The notes beneath the pieces were generated by a model. That model did no database searches. It was not told where the DNA came from and saw only the letters and a list, made by a program, of their open reading frames with translations. The position numbers and the translations under genes were made by a program. Below, piece by piece: positions 44,090 to 55,704 of a stretch of 64,000 nt of DNA (its first letter is position 1; every line of letters starts with the position of its first letter). The DNA lies in NCBI RefSeq assembly GCF_021730395.1, contig NC_069369.1, forward strand, positions 64,941,501 to 65,005,500. The letters run 5' to 3'. The stretch is from Mercenaria mercenaria (lineage: Eukaryota; Mollusca; Bivalvia; Venerida; Veneridae).

Positions 44090-44794
44090 AATGTGTATAC
44101 TACTACGAAGATAACGTCACGGTAGTACCTACCAATCACACTTCTACACTTTTTTACTGGAATCTGTACTGCTATACCTTCGCTGGAGAAAAATATGGCA
44201 TACAAAACTCTCTTTGTACTCAAAGTGCGTTTTGCAATTTATGGCATTTGGCCATGTTTGGTGGTCCATATTTTGTTTCCAACGTTTCTGGCAGGTTTCA
44301 TCACCTGTAACAACATTTGCAAAAACCTTTTTGTCGTATTTTGGGAACAGTTTTAGCAATCTTTTGGCAGTTTCAACACGTAGCCTTTTTTGGTCGTCAG
44401 TCAAAACATGGCGTACCCACCTAGCAGAAATCTTTCAAGATTTTCTTTAAAATAGAATGAACTGTTGATAGGGAAATGCCAACAATATGTGCAATATCGC
44501 GTGCAATATCGCGTACAGTATATCGAGCATCATTTTGAAGAATTTCTATGATTTCCGAACATTTTAGTCACACGTTGCTGTCTTTGACCGACCTGATTTT
44601 GGGGCATTTTCAACAGGCTCTACACCACAATCAAATTTCTTTTTCCACCTGGGAACCGTCTCATAAGACACCTTACTAGACCCATAAACACGGGTTATGT
44701 CGCTAAAAAGCTCTTTCAAAGAACAACCGAGTTTACTGCGAACTTTTATATATGACCGAATGTCTCCAGTATTTGTTATTCGTTTTCCAACCAT
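44090..44794 (-). pseudogene. Mariner-like transposase remnant
   Basis: The start at 44,794 (MVGKRITNTGDIRSYIKV) and the following KLGCSLKELFSDITRVYGSS, SYETVPRWKKKFDCGVEPVE and GRSKTAT match the N-terminal helix-turn-helix half of mariner transposases. After a stop near 44,565, a second helix-turn-helix part (NDARYTVRDIA, ISLSTVHSILKKILK) is readable in shifted frames. It is disturbed by a tandem 12 bp duplication GCAATATCGCGT at 44,491 and 44,503 and a stop near 44,440. MTDDQKRLRVETAKRLLKLF, FPKYDKKVFANVVTGDET and an IFLQRR-like segment then follow, with the first catalytic Asp region at GDET. A further shift leads to SVIGRYYRDV near 44,130, after which homology ends. The second and third catalytic Asp regions are absent. 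No terminal inverted repeats were found. Confidence 0.85.
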
Positions 44795-44799
44795 TTTTG

Positions 44800-45875
44800 C
44801 TACAGTGGTCAACGACTTCCAAACTGAAATAGCGACAATTCGGTAAAACGACATGTATATACCATTATGTAGATACTGAACAGAGGTAATCAGCTGTATA
44901 AACATCGACGTGAAATTCCTCCCCACAATACACAATACTTTTCGAACACTCCTCGTATTGCAGCTTCTTTTTGTAAGGTTAACGTCTCTCAATATACATA
45001 TAAATACACAATAAGAGACAGGATTTTAGGTTTGATATTGTTTAATTTCCGTCAACTTCACGAAGATATTCCCCTTGCAACATTTTACAGGGTCTCAACA
45101 GCTGATCAGAATTGCCAGAGCTTGTCTTTCACCTACTGTCTCCAAATAGCTTCCTCAGCAGGGCTTTCGTTATCCTATACTTCGCGAATCTTGTGATTGA
45201 TTTTATCACTATAATTCTGAACTAATTATTAAACTTGAAATTAATGTAAAGACATGTCTAATATAGGGCTGTTTTAATCATACTTGAATAATATTAGACC
45301 AGTCCCATATGAATGAAAAGCAAGGGGTATAAAATATGGCTTATTTCTCTGTAAAGCTGTTTACTAACATGTCAATTAACAACGCGAAAACACTAATCAA
45401 CATTCTCATTTTACACTGTATAGAGTATAATAATGTCATTTGTTGTGACCTTGTCATATATTTGCTATTAGTACGCCCTATTGATTTTGACATTTGAGCA
45501 CTGTAATTTGTTCACGGCCGGAAACTTATTTCTTGATAAGAGAAAGAGAGGGTCGGTGACAATTGCCATTGTCGTCAATATGTATCTTACAGCAATTTAC
45601 CTGTTCCTCTTATTTCTCAATAAAAGTACTTTGGAGCACACACTGTGCAACTTTGGTCTCAGTGATACTAGATTTAAACGCCTTGTATGTTTTCAACTAT
45701 GTAAAAGCTTTCTTCGTCGTTTGTGGTATCGGGTATGACATTATATTATGCATGTAACTGTATACATGCCATTATTCATGTCAGTTGCGATTTTTTTAAA
45801 AAATAATCTTCGATATCTTTATTTAATATTCTATTAATTACATGTTCTCCAAATGATCAATGTAATGAACAAGAT
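44800..45875. other. No gene seen
   Basis: Flank between the mariner remnant and the LTR element. Some short frames but nothing recognisable. Confidence 0.5.
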
Positions 45876-45880
45876 AGTTC

Positions 45881-46486
45881 TGTTGAAAAACGTAGGTTCG
45901 GGTGTGGGGGTTTATACTCCATTGATAAAATACACTTAAAATCCAGTTTACTACATCAGTTTATTATGTGATGGATAAATAGTCTAAATGATGGAAATAA
46001 TGTTGTCAAAATTATAATTCTCTCATTCATCTGGTCTAAAGTAACTTATAATTATAACTGTAAAGTATTTCATTTCTTGTTTCTATGATCTGTCATTTTC
46101 AAAGTCCGAGCCAAAAGTAAAGAATAATCCCCTCCCAAGTTCTGACCTAAGCTTATATACAAAAGCATGTACCCTCCCATATTTGGAGTGTATCACAGTG
46201 ATGAAAGACAAAGATTACCCCTAATATTTATGAGGATAACCGTTGACTGATGGTACCATCCCAAATATGGAGCCACCTCTAACTCTAACAAACCAGACAT
46301 GTTTACGATGGTACATGATGACAACATACCCTGATAAAATGATACAAAATGATACACACTCCAGTCCCAAACAATTTATGGGGGTAACTGGTGAATGACA
46401 TCTCTAGTAGCAGAGGCCAAAGTTTCACATCAGTAGAATCAATTAATAAATCAACTTTAATAAGGCTAGCTGCTAAATTTACAACA
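45881..46486 (-). repeat. 3' LTR of the reduced retroelement
   Basis: 606 bp, near-identical to 48,854-49,459, with TG...CA ends when read from either strand. Confidence 0.92.
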
Positions 46487-47500
46487 GTCCCCCACCCTTA
46501 GCTTCTTAATTGTCCCCAATTAAGTTTTAACATTAAAATACAAGTGACTACTGAGCCAGACTCTTACTCTCAAATACTATGTGAAGATACATAAGAATAT
46601 GAATACCTAAACTATTATATCATTGAAATTGCTCCTCAATATAAATGATTAAGTGTCATGTATAGTAGCAAACTTGCTATATACTCTATGTTTTAATAAA
46701 ACTCATGATTATAGTTCGGAAGAACTATGTGACTAAATACTTCTCAAAGTAGTATACATGTAAAATGACTATTATACTAATGTATGTATGAAACATTAAA
46801 AGTGTAAAAAAATCGCCAACTGTCCTAGTAAAACACATGTAAAATAAAATCCAGTGTTGAATTCAGTTCATCTAATAAGGTGAATATATATTTGTAAGTA
46901 CATTCACACAATGTTTATTTCACTCACACTAAGTCCTGGTGCCTTTATTTATTTTAACATTATTACAGTATGATGATAGAAATAGGCACAATTTTGATTA
47001 ATTTCATTGATATGGTAGTCGTCTTTACCATTTACTAATGTAAGTCCTGGTGCCTTTAATTTATTTAAATTAATTAGAAAAAAGGAATAGGCACAATGTT
47101 TGATTTTATATGGCTATGGTAGTCGTCTCTACCAAAGTTTTAAGTCCTGTGTGCCAAGAGAATCTAATTATACAACAAATAATTTTAATAAATGGCACAA
47201 ATTTTCATATCTGAAAATGAAACCCACAAATAAATCCATCTGAATACACCAAGGCTGAATGGGATTATTATTACCAATGCAGCCACTAATTAAATCCATA
47301 CAAAGAATAATAAATCCTTTTGAATACACTTAGGCTGAATGGGATTATTATTACCAATGCAGCCACTAATTAAATCCATACAAAGAATAATGAAATGAAT
47401 AAGTGCACACTTATAATCCAGGATGAATATTAGTTAACACTTTAAATCCAGAAGGAATATGAACTTAATCCAAAACAATTAACACTTTTAATATTTATAA

Positions 47501-48640
47501 CTATTGTGTACCATGTTGGTATGGTCTGTATTGGGTCCTGTTCCTTGAACTTCTCCTCACTTGTTGACTGGTACCGTCAAGGCAGGATTTGGAAGTTTGC
47601 TGGTACCCTTTCATTTTTGCTTTATGATTATTTTCCTCAGACTTAACCATGTTTGATTGCCAATGGGTCATTTTATTTCCATGAAAAGGTTTCAATCTGT
47701 CATGATGCACTATAATGTACCGATTTCTGGATTCTGCCTCATTAAGTGGCCCCATTATGTCCGTTTGTATACGATCCATAGGATGGCCAACTGTGTACTC
47801 TGTTAATGGAGCCCTCGGTATGTTTTTCGGCCCTTTTCGGAATGCACACTTTTCACAACTTTTGATATGCAACTGGACGTATTCCTTCATTTTATACCAG
47901 TGATATTTGAGATGTAATTTGGAATATGTCTTTGAAATTCCTAAATGTGCTCCAGTAATTGAATCATGACAAGATATCAAAAGTTCCTTATAAAGTACTC
48001 TAGGCACTATCAACAAAAGCCGATGGTTGTTTGCACTGACAATGTACTTTTTAAATAACACTCCATCAATCAGAGTTAACAGGTCATAATTTAGCCAGTA
48101 ATTCCGCACACTTGGTGAATTCCCAGCTACCTTATCTCTCAGGGGTCGTCTGTTTTCTTCAAGCCACTGTATCACAATTCCTAAATCTGGGTCAGCTCTC
48201 TGTAATCTGGCCATTTTGACAGGTGAACAATTAACTGTGTTAAACTGTTTGAGACAACCTAAGTTAGATGTTTGCGCTGCATCCTCGGATAATGCAACAT
48301 GTTCATCCAGTATAGAATTTACGTCCTTGTTCAACACCTCCTCGTTATTGTCACCAAAGTTGAAGCTATTTCCACTTTGTACGTACCCATTTAAATCCAG
48401 ACTATTATGGAATCGAAGTCGTTGAACACGATTTCTGAAGTACTTTTCAGTCTGTTTTAATCCATGGAAAAGTGTATTGAAACAACCTATCAACTTCATG
48501 ATTTGCAGCTGCATGAGCACAAAAATACTGCTACAAAATTCACTATTTTGAGCCTTCACTCGTAATATGACTGGCCTATTCTGATTTCCCATATTCAAGT
48601 TTTTTATCGAATAATGGAACAACGTCATTGAATTGTGCAA
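47501..48640 (-). other. Integrase-like part of the reduced retroelement
   Basis: The readable stretch includes a zinc-binding integrase N-terminal signature (HLGISKTYSKLHLKYHWYK then CEKCAFRKG), the start of the core (HPMDRIQTDIMGPL), and a C-terminal HHDRLKPFHG-type segment as found before the end of Ty3/Gypsy polyproteins. Gag, protease, RT and RNase H are not recognisable. Confidence 0.75.
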
Positions 48641-48853
48641 AATCTGACCAGGAATCGTGCTTCTTCAAACAAGTCTGACACTCCTTACATGTTCATGACT
48701 GTCATCATCTTCAATTGTGACAGAATCTTTTTCTTGTCGCTTTTTAGGTCCCATGATTGTCACTTAATTGTCACCACAAATATATTAAATAGAAATATAT
48801 GTCCAAATTTCTGATAAGCACGTGTGTAAGTCCATTTCCGTCGCTGCCACCAG

Positions 48854-49459
48854 TATTGAAAAACGTAGCTTCGGGTGAGGGGGTTTATACTCCATTGATA
48901 AAATACACTTAAAATCCAGTTTACTACATCAGTTTATTATGTGATGGATAAATAGTCTAAATGATGGAAATAATGTTGTCAAAATTATAATTCTCTCATT
49001 CATCTGGTCTAAAGTCACTTATAATTATAACTGTAAAGTATTTCATTTCTTGTTTCTATGATCTGTCATTTTCAAAGTCCGAGCCAAAAGTAAAGAATAA
49101 TCCCCTCCCAAGTTCTGACCTAAGCTTATATACAAAAGCATGTACCCTCCCATATTTGGAGTGTATCACAGTGATGAAAGACAAAGATTACCCCTAATAT
49201 TTATGAGGATAACCGTTGACTGATGGTACCATCCCAAATATGGAGCCACCTCTAACTCTAACAAACCAGACATGTTTACGATGGTACATGATGACAACAT
49301 ACCCTGATAAAATGATACAAAATGATACACACTCCAGTCCCAAACAATTTATGGGGGTAACTGGTGAATGACATCTCTAGTAGCAGAGGCCAAAGTTTCA
49401 CATCAGTAGAATCAATTAATAAATCAACTTTAATAAGGCTAGCTGCTAAATTTACAACA
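48854..49459 (-). repeat. 5' LTR of the reduced retroelement
   Basis: Partner of the repeat at 45,881. Confidence 0.92.
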
Positions 49460-49539
49460 GTTCTAATGTTGATAAGTAGATTCCTTATATTTTGTTGTCC
49501 TCTAATATTTTTATCCACGTCCTTGGAAAGTTGTTTTGT

Positions 49540-51438
49540 TTAGCGTGATATCTTGAATACTCCTATTTTATCTGAGCATTGTTTTGTAATGAAGAGAGTG
49601 TCCTTTTTCTTATTGCATGCTATTCCATTTGCTTCTTTTGAAACATCAATGGTTTGAATAAGCATCCCGTCGTTTGTAAGAATATGAACCGAACCGAACG
49701 AATCCAGCACATATATTTTTCCAGCATTGTCAACATACATGCATTTCGGTGACATGACACTATATTTAAAAACTTCCTTTCCACTAATTTCAAAGCAGTA
49801 AAGCTTGTTAGATGCGTTACAACATTGAAGATAATATCTAGGTGACGTTGGGGATAATTTCAAAGACGCAATCTGACTGGCATCTAGTATAGACCTTGCT
49901 TTACCAATGTCTTGCCAAAAAGCTCCTTCAGTTGTTAGTATCTGTAGATACCATTTCCTTTCAGTAGTATCATACATCGAAACAAGCAGGCGTGTTGTGT
50001 CAAGAGCGTGCACATCTTTTGGTGTGTACTTTGTTTTAAAATTCCTCATCCATTTAAACTCAGGTGATAACCAGACAAATGCCACACGGTTGGCAGTTGG
50101 TAAACATACCACAAGATATTTTTCATTTAGAACTGTCATGTTACCAGGGAGATGGGATAAATCTGCTGTGTCTTTATATGTTAAGTCTTCCTTCACGCGT
50201 ATCAGTCTTGGCTGTTTACTGTCGGACAAGACAACACTACCATCAAGTAGAGTGATGATGCCAGCAATGTATGGTTGTTTCTCATCGGGTGTCGTTAACG
50301 TAACGTCAGGCATGTGTACAATATTTGACAATCTTTTTGACTTGGTGGCCGTTCCATGCAATGCTGCTGTAGCTTGAGCGCTTTTGGAAGAAGTATCCGA
50401 AACATTGCTACTTTCATTTGATTGTATTCTGTGACGTTTGGCTTCAGATTCTTCCATTTCCGCATCAGCACTAGAACATGAATAATCACTGGATAAATCA
50501 TTCTCCCTGGTTAAAGCCACCTGTTTCACAGTCTCTAGGAAACTGTCCATGTCGGTTTTCATGTTCACATTACTCGTAGACGTTTTTGTATTGATAACTG
50601 TTCTACAGTGCATGATTGGATGCACATCTATGGATGTTATCAGTGTGTCGAAAGCCGGAGACAATTCCACTGAATGGGTAAACATGTCGGTAGTGACAGA
50701 AGCTTTGTTTGTTTGAGACTTGTCTAGCTGTTGCATTATAGAAAGGATGCATCGGAAAATATCAGCGTTTGAATTATTACTTATTATACTTTGTAGAATG
50801 TCCTTATTTTCCTTAGCTGTTTGAAGAGTCTCTCTAAAAACAGTCTGTTGACTAGTAAGCTCTGCAACTTGTGCCTTTACCTTTTTATCTACTTCGTCTA
50901 GAATGTCCTTCTCGCACTTGTTAAACTGCTTTAGTATTTTATTTCTAAAGTCTTCTATATATCTTTTAAGGTCTTGCCTTTCTTTATGACTTTCGTCTAT
51001 CAATCTCTGAATTTCTTTTTCTTCTTCTTTGCAATGGTCTACGACACTTTCCAAATCTCTTGTTAATTGTTCATTAAATTTGTTTGTTTCTAGCTGCTTG
51101 CCTGCTGTTTCAATATCAATGATGGTTTTGCAGTGAAGCTTTTGTATCTTCAACAAACACGTGCTACACATTAAATGGTCATGATCTATGCAGAAGAATT
51201 CGAGCTTCTTCTCGGGATGGTAACAACAATTCTGAAAGTTTTCTAAGTCTTTATTTGTCTTGGAAGCACTACTCAGCTTTGTGATCGCCAAAAGAAGATG
51301 ATTTCTTGTTGCTTTACTACTGCCATGGATCTCAGCACATGTTTTACACTGTGGCTCTTGGCAAGTCAGACAGTACTTAGTAGCCTTCGCGTCTTCATTT
51401 CGAAACTTGCATGGACCACATATATCCATATTATCCAT
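49540..51438 (-). CDS. B-box/coiled-coil/beta-propeller protein (TRIM-like without RING), 632 aa
   Basis: A single open frame, paralogous to the gene at 39,560. B-box 1 covers residues ~7-45 (C7, C10, C23, C26, C31, C34, H38) and B-box 2 covers ~70-105 (FQNCCYHPEKKLEFFCIDHD, then LMCSTC). The coiled-coil region runs to ~240 (KEEEKEIQRLIDESHKER). The variable linker lacks the 13-residue repeat of the paralogue and holds an acidic/Ser segment (DAEMEESEAKRHR). Residues ~370-632 form the propeller (AGIITLLDGSVVLSDSK; YYLQCCNASNKLYCFEISGK; MYVDNAGKIYVLDSFGSVHI). There is no RING, signal peptide or membrane segment, so it is a cytoplasmic scaffold type. The start codon is supported by the immediate match of MDICGPCKFRN to MELCGPCKFRN of the paralogue. 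The LTR element inserted ~80 bp after the stop may alter its 3' UTR. Immune function is proposed for the family, not shown here. Confidence 0.92.
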   Translation of the reverse strand: MDNMDICGPCKFRNEDAKATKYCLTCQEPQCKTCAEIHGSSKATRNHLLLAITKLSSASKTNKDLENFQNCCYHPEKKLEFFCIDHDHLMCSTCLLKIQKLHCKTIIDIETAGKQLETNKFNEQLTRDLESVVDHCKEEEKEIQRLIDESHKERQDLKRYIEDFRNKILKQFNKCEKDILDEVDKKVKAQVAELTSQQTVFRETLQTAKENKDILQSIISNNSNADIFRCILSIMQQLDKSQTNKASVTTDMFTHSVELSPAFDTLITSIDVHPIMHCRTVINTKTSTSNVNMKTDMDSFLETVKQVALTRENDLSSDYSCSSADAEMEESEAKRHRIQSNESSNVSDTSSKSAQATAALHGTATKSKRLSNIVHMPDVTLTTPDEKQPYIAGIITLLDGSVVLSDSKQPRLIRVKEDLTYKDTADLSHLPGNMTVLNEKYLVVCLPTANRVAFVWLSPEFKWMRNFKTKYTPKDVHALDTTRLLVSMYDTTERKWYLQILTTEGAFWQDIGKARSILDASQIASLKLSPTSPRYYLQCCNASNKLYCFEISGKEVFKYSVMSPKCMYVDNAGKIYVLDSFGSVHILTNDGMLIQTIDVSKEANGIACNKKKDTLFITKQCSDKIGVFKISR

Positions 51439-51439
51439 A

Positions 51440-52435
51440 ACTTAGATATTATTCTTCTTTCATCTAGATTGATTAAAAAGTACATACTGATTTTAAAAAT
51501 ATTGACATTTTTTTTTAAATATGCATGCATAAAACAGAGCGAGTTAGTTTATGAACTAGAATAGAAATCATGAAATGATAGCCGTTATCAGAAAACTATA
51601 TACATGAATCGAAAAGTGTTGAACACTGATTTAAATATTGTTATCATGGTGTAAACAGTAATTTAAAACGATTGATTTAGATATTAAACATTTTATTTTG
51701 CAAACGGTTTACCATACACAGTACCTGTAAAAAGCATACTCCCTGTCTTAATTTTGTGTCAGTTATTTATGATGGTTGATTTCAGCCATATTGTTTTGGC
51801 ATGTTGGCGAGACGAAAACACGACACAACGAAAACACGAGTCGGTTTGTTTTTGTGTTTTCATGTTGGCGGGATGAAACACTTAAATACGACACGTTCTA
51901 CGAGAACATTTGACGTTTACAAGGTGTCGACAAGATATATTTATCTGTCACATTTTCGTGTTGGTGGGATAAATATGTCGTGTTAGCAAAATAAAAACTT
52001 TTAGATAAAAAGTCTCGATCTGGACAGAAATGTAAAATGTCCACATTTCGAAATTCAGGTTTTCAAATCTAAACGGCAGTTGAAACATTTTGAACAGCCC
52101 GCAGAGCTAGAGGATTCCATCTCTTTTACTGGAAGAAGAAGAAGGCATACAGACACTAAATAACCTGAGCACCTATGAAAAAATGGTAGTCGCATAATGG
52201 CGGATTCAAACAGTTCTCAGTTTTTTTTGCTGTAAGAAGGATTTTTCCTTGAAATCATTGCTATATATTGGTTGAAATCATATTGCATGCCTATACTTGA
52301 CATACTGGTAGCATTTGCATGTTGAAAAAAGACTCCAAACTGATTTAACATGTGAAATTTATTCATACACCCCTACCCTAAATTGTGATTGTCATTTGCT
52401 TATCTTGAACGGTTTGAAAGATTTGCACGTAGCCA
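51440..52435. other. No gene seen
   Basis: 5' flank of the second B-box gene, and left flank of the Gypsy element. A weak direct repeat (CATGTTGGCGAGACGAAAAC, CATGTTGGCGGGATGAAACA) lies at 51,800-51,885. No 5' LTR was found here. Confidence 0.5.
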
Positions 52436-52438
52436 AGA

Positions 52439-52980
52439 GTGGAAAGAAGATACTTGGCCATAAGCTTGAGTTCTTTGTTAACCGGGAAGGGTCTTGATGT
52501 ATACACTAGTATGCCCCCGGAACAAGCTACAGATTACAAGTTATTGAAAACAGCCGTTCTTAAAAGATACCAGCTTACGGAAGAAGGTTTTCGGGCTAAA
52601 TTTAGAGAAGGTAAACCAGAGCAAGGGGAGACGGTATTTCAATTCATGGCTCGTCTTGATAGATACTTTAGCAGATGGACGGAAATGGCGGAGGCCACAG
52701 ATACTTACGACAAGTTGAAAGACTTAATTATTAGAGAGCAGTTTACTAGAACCTGTTCACCGCTTTTCCTTAAAGAAAGGAAACCTAAAAGCCGCAATGA
52801 CGTCATTACTCTGGCAGAGCAGTACATAGAAGCTCACGGTGGTACGATTACTTACAGTAAGAATCCAAAATGTAATAATAACTCCAATAAATTCACCCAA
52901 CACCCAGTTCAGTCGCCAAGCCCAAAACCCCCGTCCTATGATAAGGCAGTGCATAAGAAAGTCACATGTTTTATTTGCAA
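52439..52980 (+). other. Gag-like part of the Gmr1-like element
   Basis: Reads as a retrotransposon capsid region: PPEQATDYKLLKTAVLKRYQ then FREGKPEQGETVFQFMARL and FTRTCSPLFLKERKP, typical of Gypsy gag helices, leading to the beginning of a zinc knuckle (CFIC) where the LINE intervenes. Confidence 0.75.
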
Positions 52981-52982
52981 AA

Positions 52983-54870
52983 GTGAGTGAGTGAGTGAGT
53001 GAGTTGGGTTTTACGGCGAATCGACACAAAATGGTCATATATCGCCAAGAAGAAGTCATATTGCAAACGCCAACTGTAAAGCCTAAACATTGATGTAAAA
53101 ATGTAAAGCATACATAAAAACATCCATGTAAAAATGTAAAGAACAGTATGAATAATGCAAAACATATCTAAAAGCATCCATGTAAAAATGTAAAATATAT
53201 CTAAAAACAGTAATGTAAAAATGTATGTACGTGTGTGTTAAAATATCAGCTGCAAACATAATAATATTGCAAGATGTAAATAAAAATAAGAAGTGTTAGA
53301 TCTTTTGATATATTCCTATCTGCTTTAAAAACGATAAAATATTTCCAACTGAAACGTTGTCAAATAATTCTCTCAAAGATTGAACGTCATAATATGTACT
53401 GCGTTGTGTAGCAAAGTCCACACAGTCAAATTAAAATGTGTTTAATAGTTAGCGGTGTTTGACATGGTACACATTCGTGTTGATCTTCTTTATTCAAAAG
53501 GTAAGAGTGAGTCAAACGGTTATGACCTATTCGACAGCGAGAAAGAACAACTTCCTCCCTGCGAACAGATCTGTTCCCTTGGTGCCATTCCCCTAGAGTA
53601 GGTTTGATATCATGACGTTTATTGAATGAAGCACGGTTCCATGACGATTGCCATTTAGATAAAATGTATTTGTTTATATTGGGCCTAAAATCGGTATGTG
53701 GTAATTTCAAATTAGATTGTGATAATAAAAGGGATTTCTTTGCTGCAATATCAGCATCCTCGTTTCCATGAATACCAACATGACTAGGAATCCAACAAAA
53801 TATGATAAACTTTTTTAAAGATAGTTCATGAAGCCTGAGAAGAATATTTTGAATGAATGGATTTTCCATATTTCGGTTATGAATTGACTGTAAAACAGAA
53901 AGCGAGTCGGAAAAGATAATAAATTTTTCTGCACTATTTTTTGATATAAAATTTAGAGCTAAATCAATAGCTTTGGCCTCGGCTGAAAATATTGTTGCAT
54001 TATTTAGCAAACGTAATTTTGATTGATGAAGGAGGCTGACAGCAGCACAGCCAACCTTTGATTCATCTTTTGAACCGTCTGTGTAAATTGCAAAAAAGTC
54101 ATTGTAAGTTGATTTGATTTCATGATATTTGGACTTGAATATTTCAGGGTTTGTTTCAGACTTTCTAAAGGCAGTTTTCAAATCGAAAAGAACTGTAGGG
54201 GTATGAAGGGTCCATGGTGGTGTATCTGGAATTGAATTTTCTTTAATACCATCGAATTTGAAGTCAGTTTCATTCATAGAAGATTGTATGCGAAATCCAA
54301 ACGGTTTGATTTGTTTTGGTTTTTCCTCATATGAATCGGAGTACTTTGGTTTAAAAATAATTTCATGAGCAGGATTGGATTTGTTTGCAGCCACTCTTAA
54401 AGCATATTGCAGTGAAAGTTTTTCTCGGCGTGTGTAAAGAGATGGTTCGTTTGCTTCAGTATATAAACTTTCAACTGGCGATGTTCGGAATGCACCAAGA
54501 GCAATACGAAGACCTTGATTATGTATGGTATCTAACATTTGTAAATAAGATTTTCTTGCGGAACCATAAACAATACAGCCGTAATCTAGCTTAGATCTAA
54601 TTAAAGCCCTATAAAGTCTTAATAAAACCGTTCGATCGGCTCCCCAATCAGTATTTGAATTTACCTTTAAAAGATTTAATGACTTCAGACATTTGACTTT
54701 CAAGTATTTTATATGTTGTACAAACGAAAGCTTTTTATCAAAGATAACACCAAGAAATTTTGCTTCAGCAACAACGGGTATTTTTGTACCATTTAGAAAA
54801 AGCTCAGGGTCACAATGATGTTTCCGTAATTGGCAAAAGTGGACACATTGAGTTTTCGATTGGGAAAATA
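52983..54870 (-). mobile_element. LINE with RNase H (I/Nimb-like), 5'-truncated, inserted in the Gypsy element
   Basis: Minus strand. The copy starts within the RT C-terminal region (KTQCVHFCQL, LNGTKIPVVAEAKFLGVIFD, then DWGADRTVLLRLYRALIRSK). An RNase H domain follows: FAIYTDGSK, SAEAKAIDLAL, FSDSLSVLQSI and WIPSHVGIHGNEDADIAAK, which supply the Asp, Glu, Asp and His/Asp catalytic positions. It ends with a zinc-knuckle-like CVPCQTPLTIKHILI near 53,430. One single-base frameshift there (53,428-53,430) stops the frame; the tail SLRELFDNVSVGNILSFLK is readable in the next frame to a stop at 53,296. The 3' UTR ends in a (TGAG)n/(CTCA)n tail at 52,983-53,003. Upstream RT and ORF1 are missing. 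Such RNase H LINEs with short simple-repeat tails belong to the I superfamily. Confidence 0.85.
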
Positions 54871-55197
54871 GATGGTCACATTGCGAAAGATTGCCGTGAT
54901 GAAAACAGAAAACGATATGGTGCAGCTGGGATGATGTACAGATGTCAAAATGGTGGTAGTTACCGCGATAGGCGTGATCCGTCACCAAAGAATTGGCGCA
55001 TGGGGCCGACAGAAAATAAGTGTGATGGTAGACCTGGTAATGAGAAAATATCGGGCATGTGCATGTCACTTCCTCCGCAAAGCTCATACGAAGGTTGCAT
55101 AGAAAAGGGGAAGCTCAAACTAGCTAATGGGAATTCAGTTCCACTAGTTACTAGTAGTTGTACTATTGAATCATTAGAAGGTGAAAGGCAGTGAGAC

Positions 55198-55596
55198 TTG
55201 AAGCAGGGTTATGTCGGAGACCAAGAAGTTAAAGTTCTTAGAGACACAGGGTGTGAGTTAGCAGTTGTTAGAAAGAAGTTTGTTACAGAAGATCAAATGT
55301 TGAAGAAAAACTGCGTAATGATAGCAATTGACGGATGTGCAAGATTAGTCCCTACGGCAAAAATTAACATTGACACACCATACTTCAGTGGTGAAATAGA
55401 CGCCATGGTTTTAGAAACCGTAATTTGTTATTTGGTATTAGGCAACATTAGTGGCGTGCTAGATAAACCAGATGACAAATGGGTTTGTCGTGATGCTAGT
55501 AAGGTAGAAGCAACGGACACAAATGTAGCTGCTGTAGTCACAAGGGCACAAGCAGAGAAGGAGAAGAAGTCTATGAAGCCACTTAAGGTACTGTAA
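55198..55596 (+). other. Retropepsin-like protease part of the Gmr1-like element
   Basis: Contains LRDTGCELAVVRKKF (active-site DTG), and near its end CYLVLGNISGVL, the hydrophobic-Gly segment of retroviral-type aspartic proteases. Confidence 0.7.
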
Positions 55597-55704
55597 TTAA
55601 AGAAGATGAAATAACGGTTGAGTTGCTTAAGAAAGCACAGTCAGAGGATAAGTCATTGAACAGCAAATGGCAATAAGTACAGATACGAGATAAGCAAATA
55701 CGTA

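Larger units (their letters stand above)
45881..49459 (-). mobile_element. Young, internally reduced LTR retroelement (Ty3/Gypsy-type), fossil
   Basis: Two direct repeats of 606 bp (45,881-46,486 and 48,854-49,459) differ at only about four positions. On the plus strand they start TGTTG and end CAACA, and GTTC is duplicated outside (45,877-45,880 and 49,460-49,463). Read on the minus strand, a TGGTGGCAGCGACGG primer-site-like sequence lies just inside the 5' LTR, and a purine tract (AAGGGTGGGGGA) precedes the 3' LTR. The 2.4 kb interior keeps integrase-like pieces but little else of gag-pol, so the element is non-autonomous and broken. LTR similarity above 99% means a recent insertion. It lies about 80 bp beyond the stop codon of the gene at 49,540. 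Confidence 0.88.

Noticed and set aside
52976-54842. GCAAAAGTG on both sides of the LINE as its target duplication
   Set aside because: LINE-type sequence (KTQCVHFCQL on the minus strand) continues past the right copy to about 54,870, so the match is fortuitous. The true duplication is not clear.
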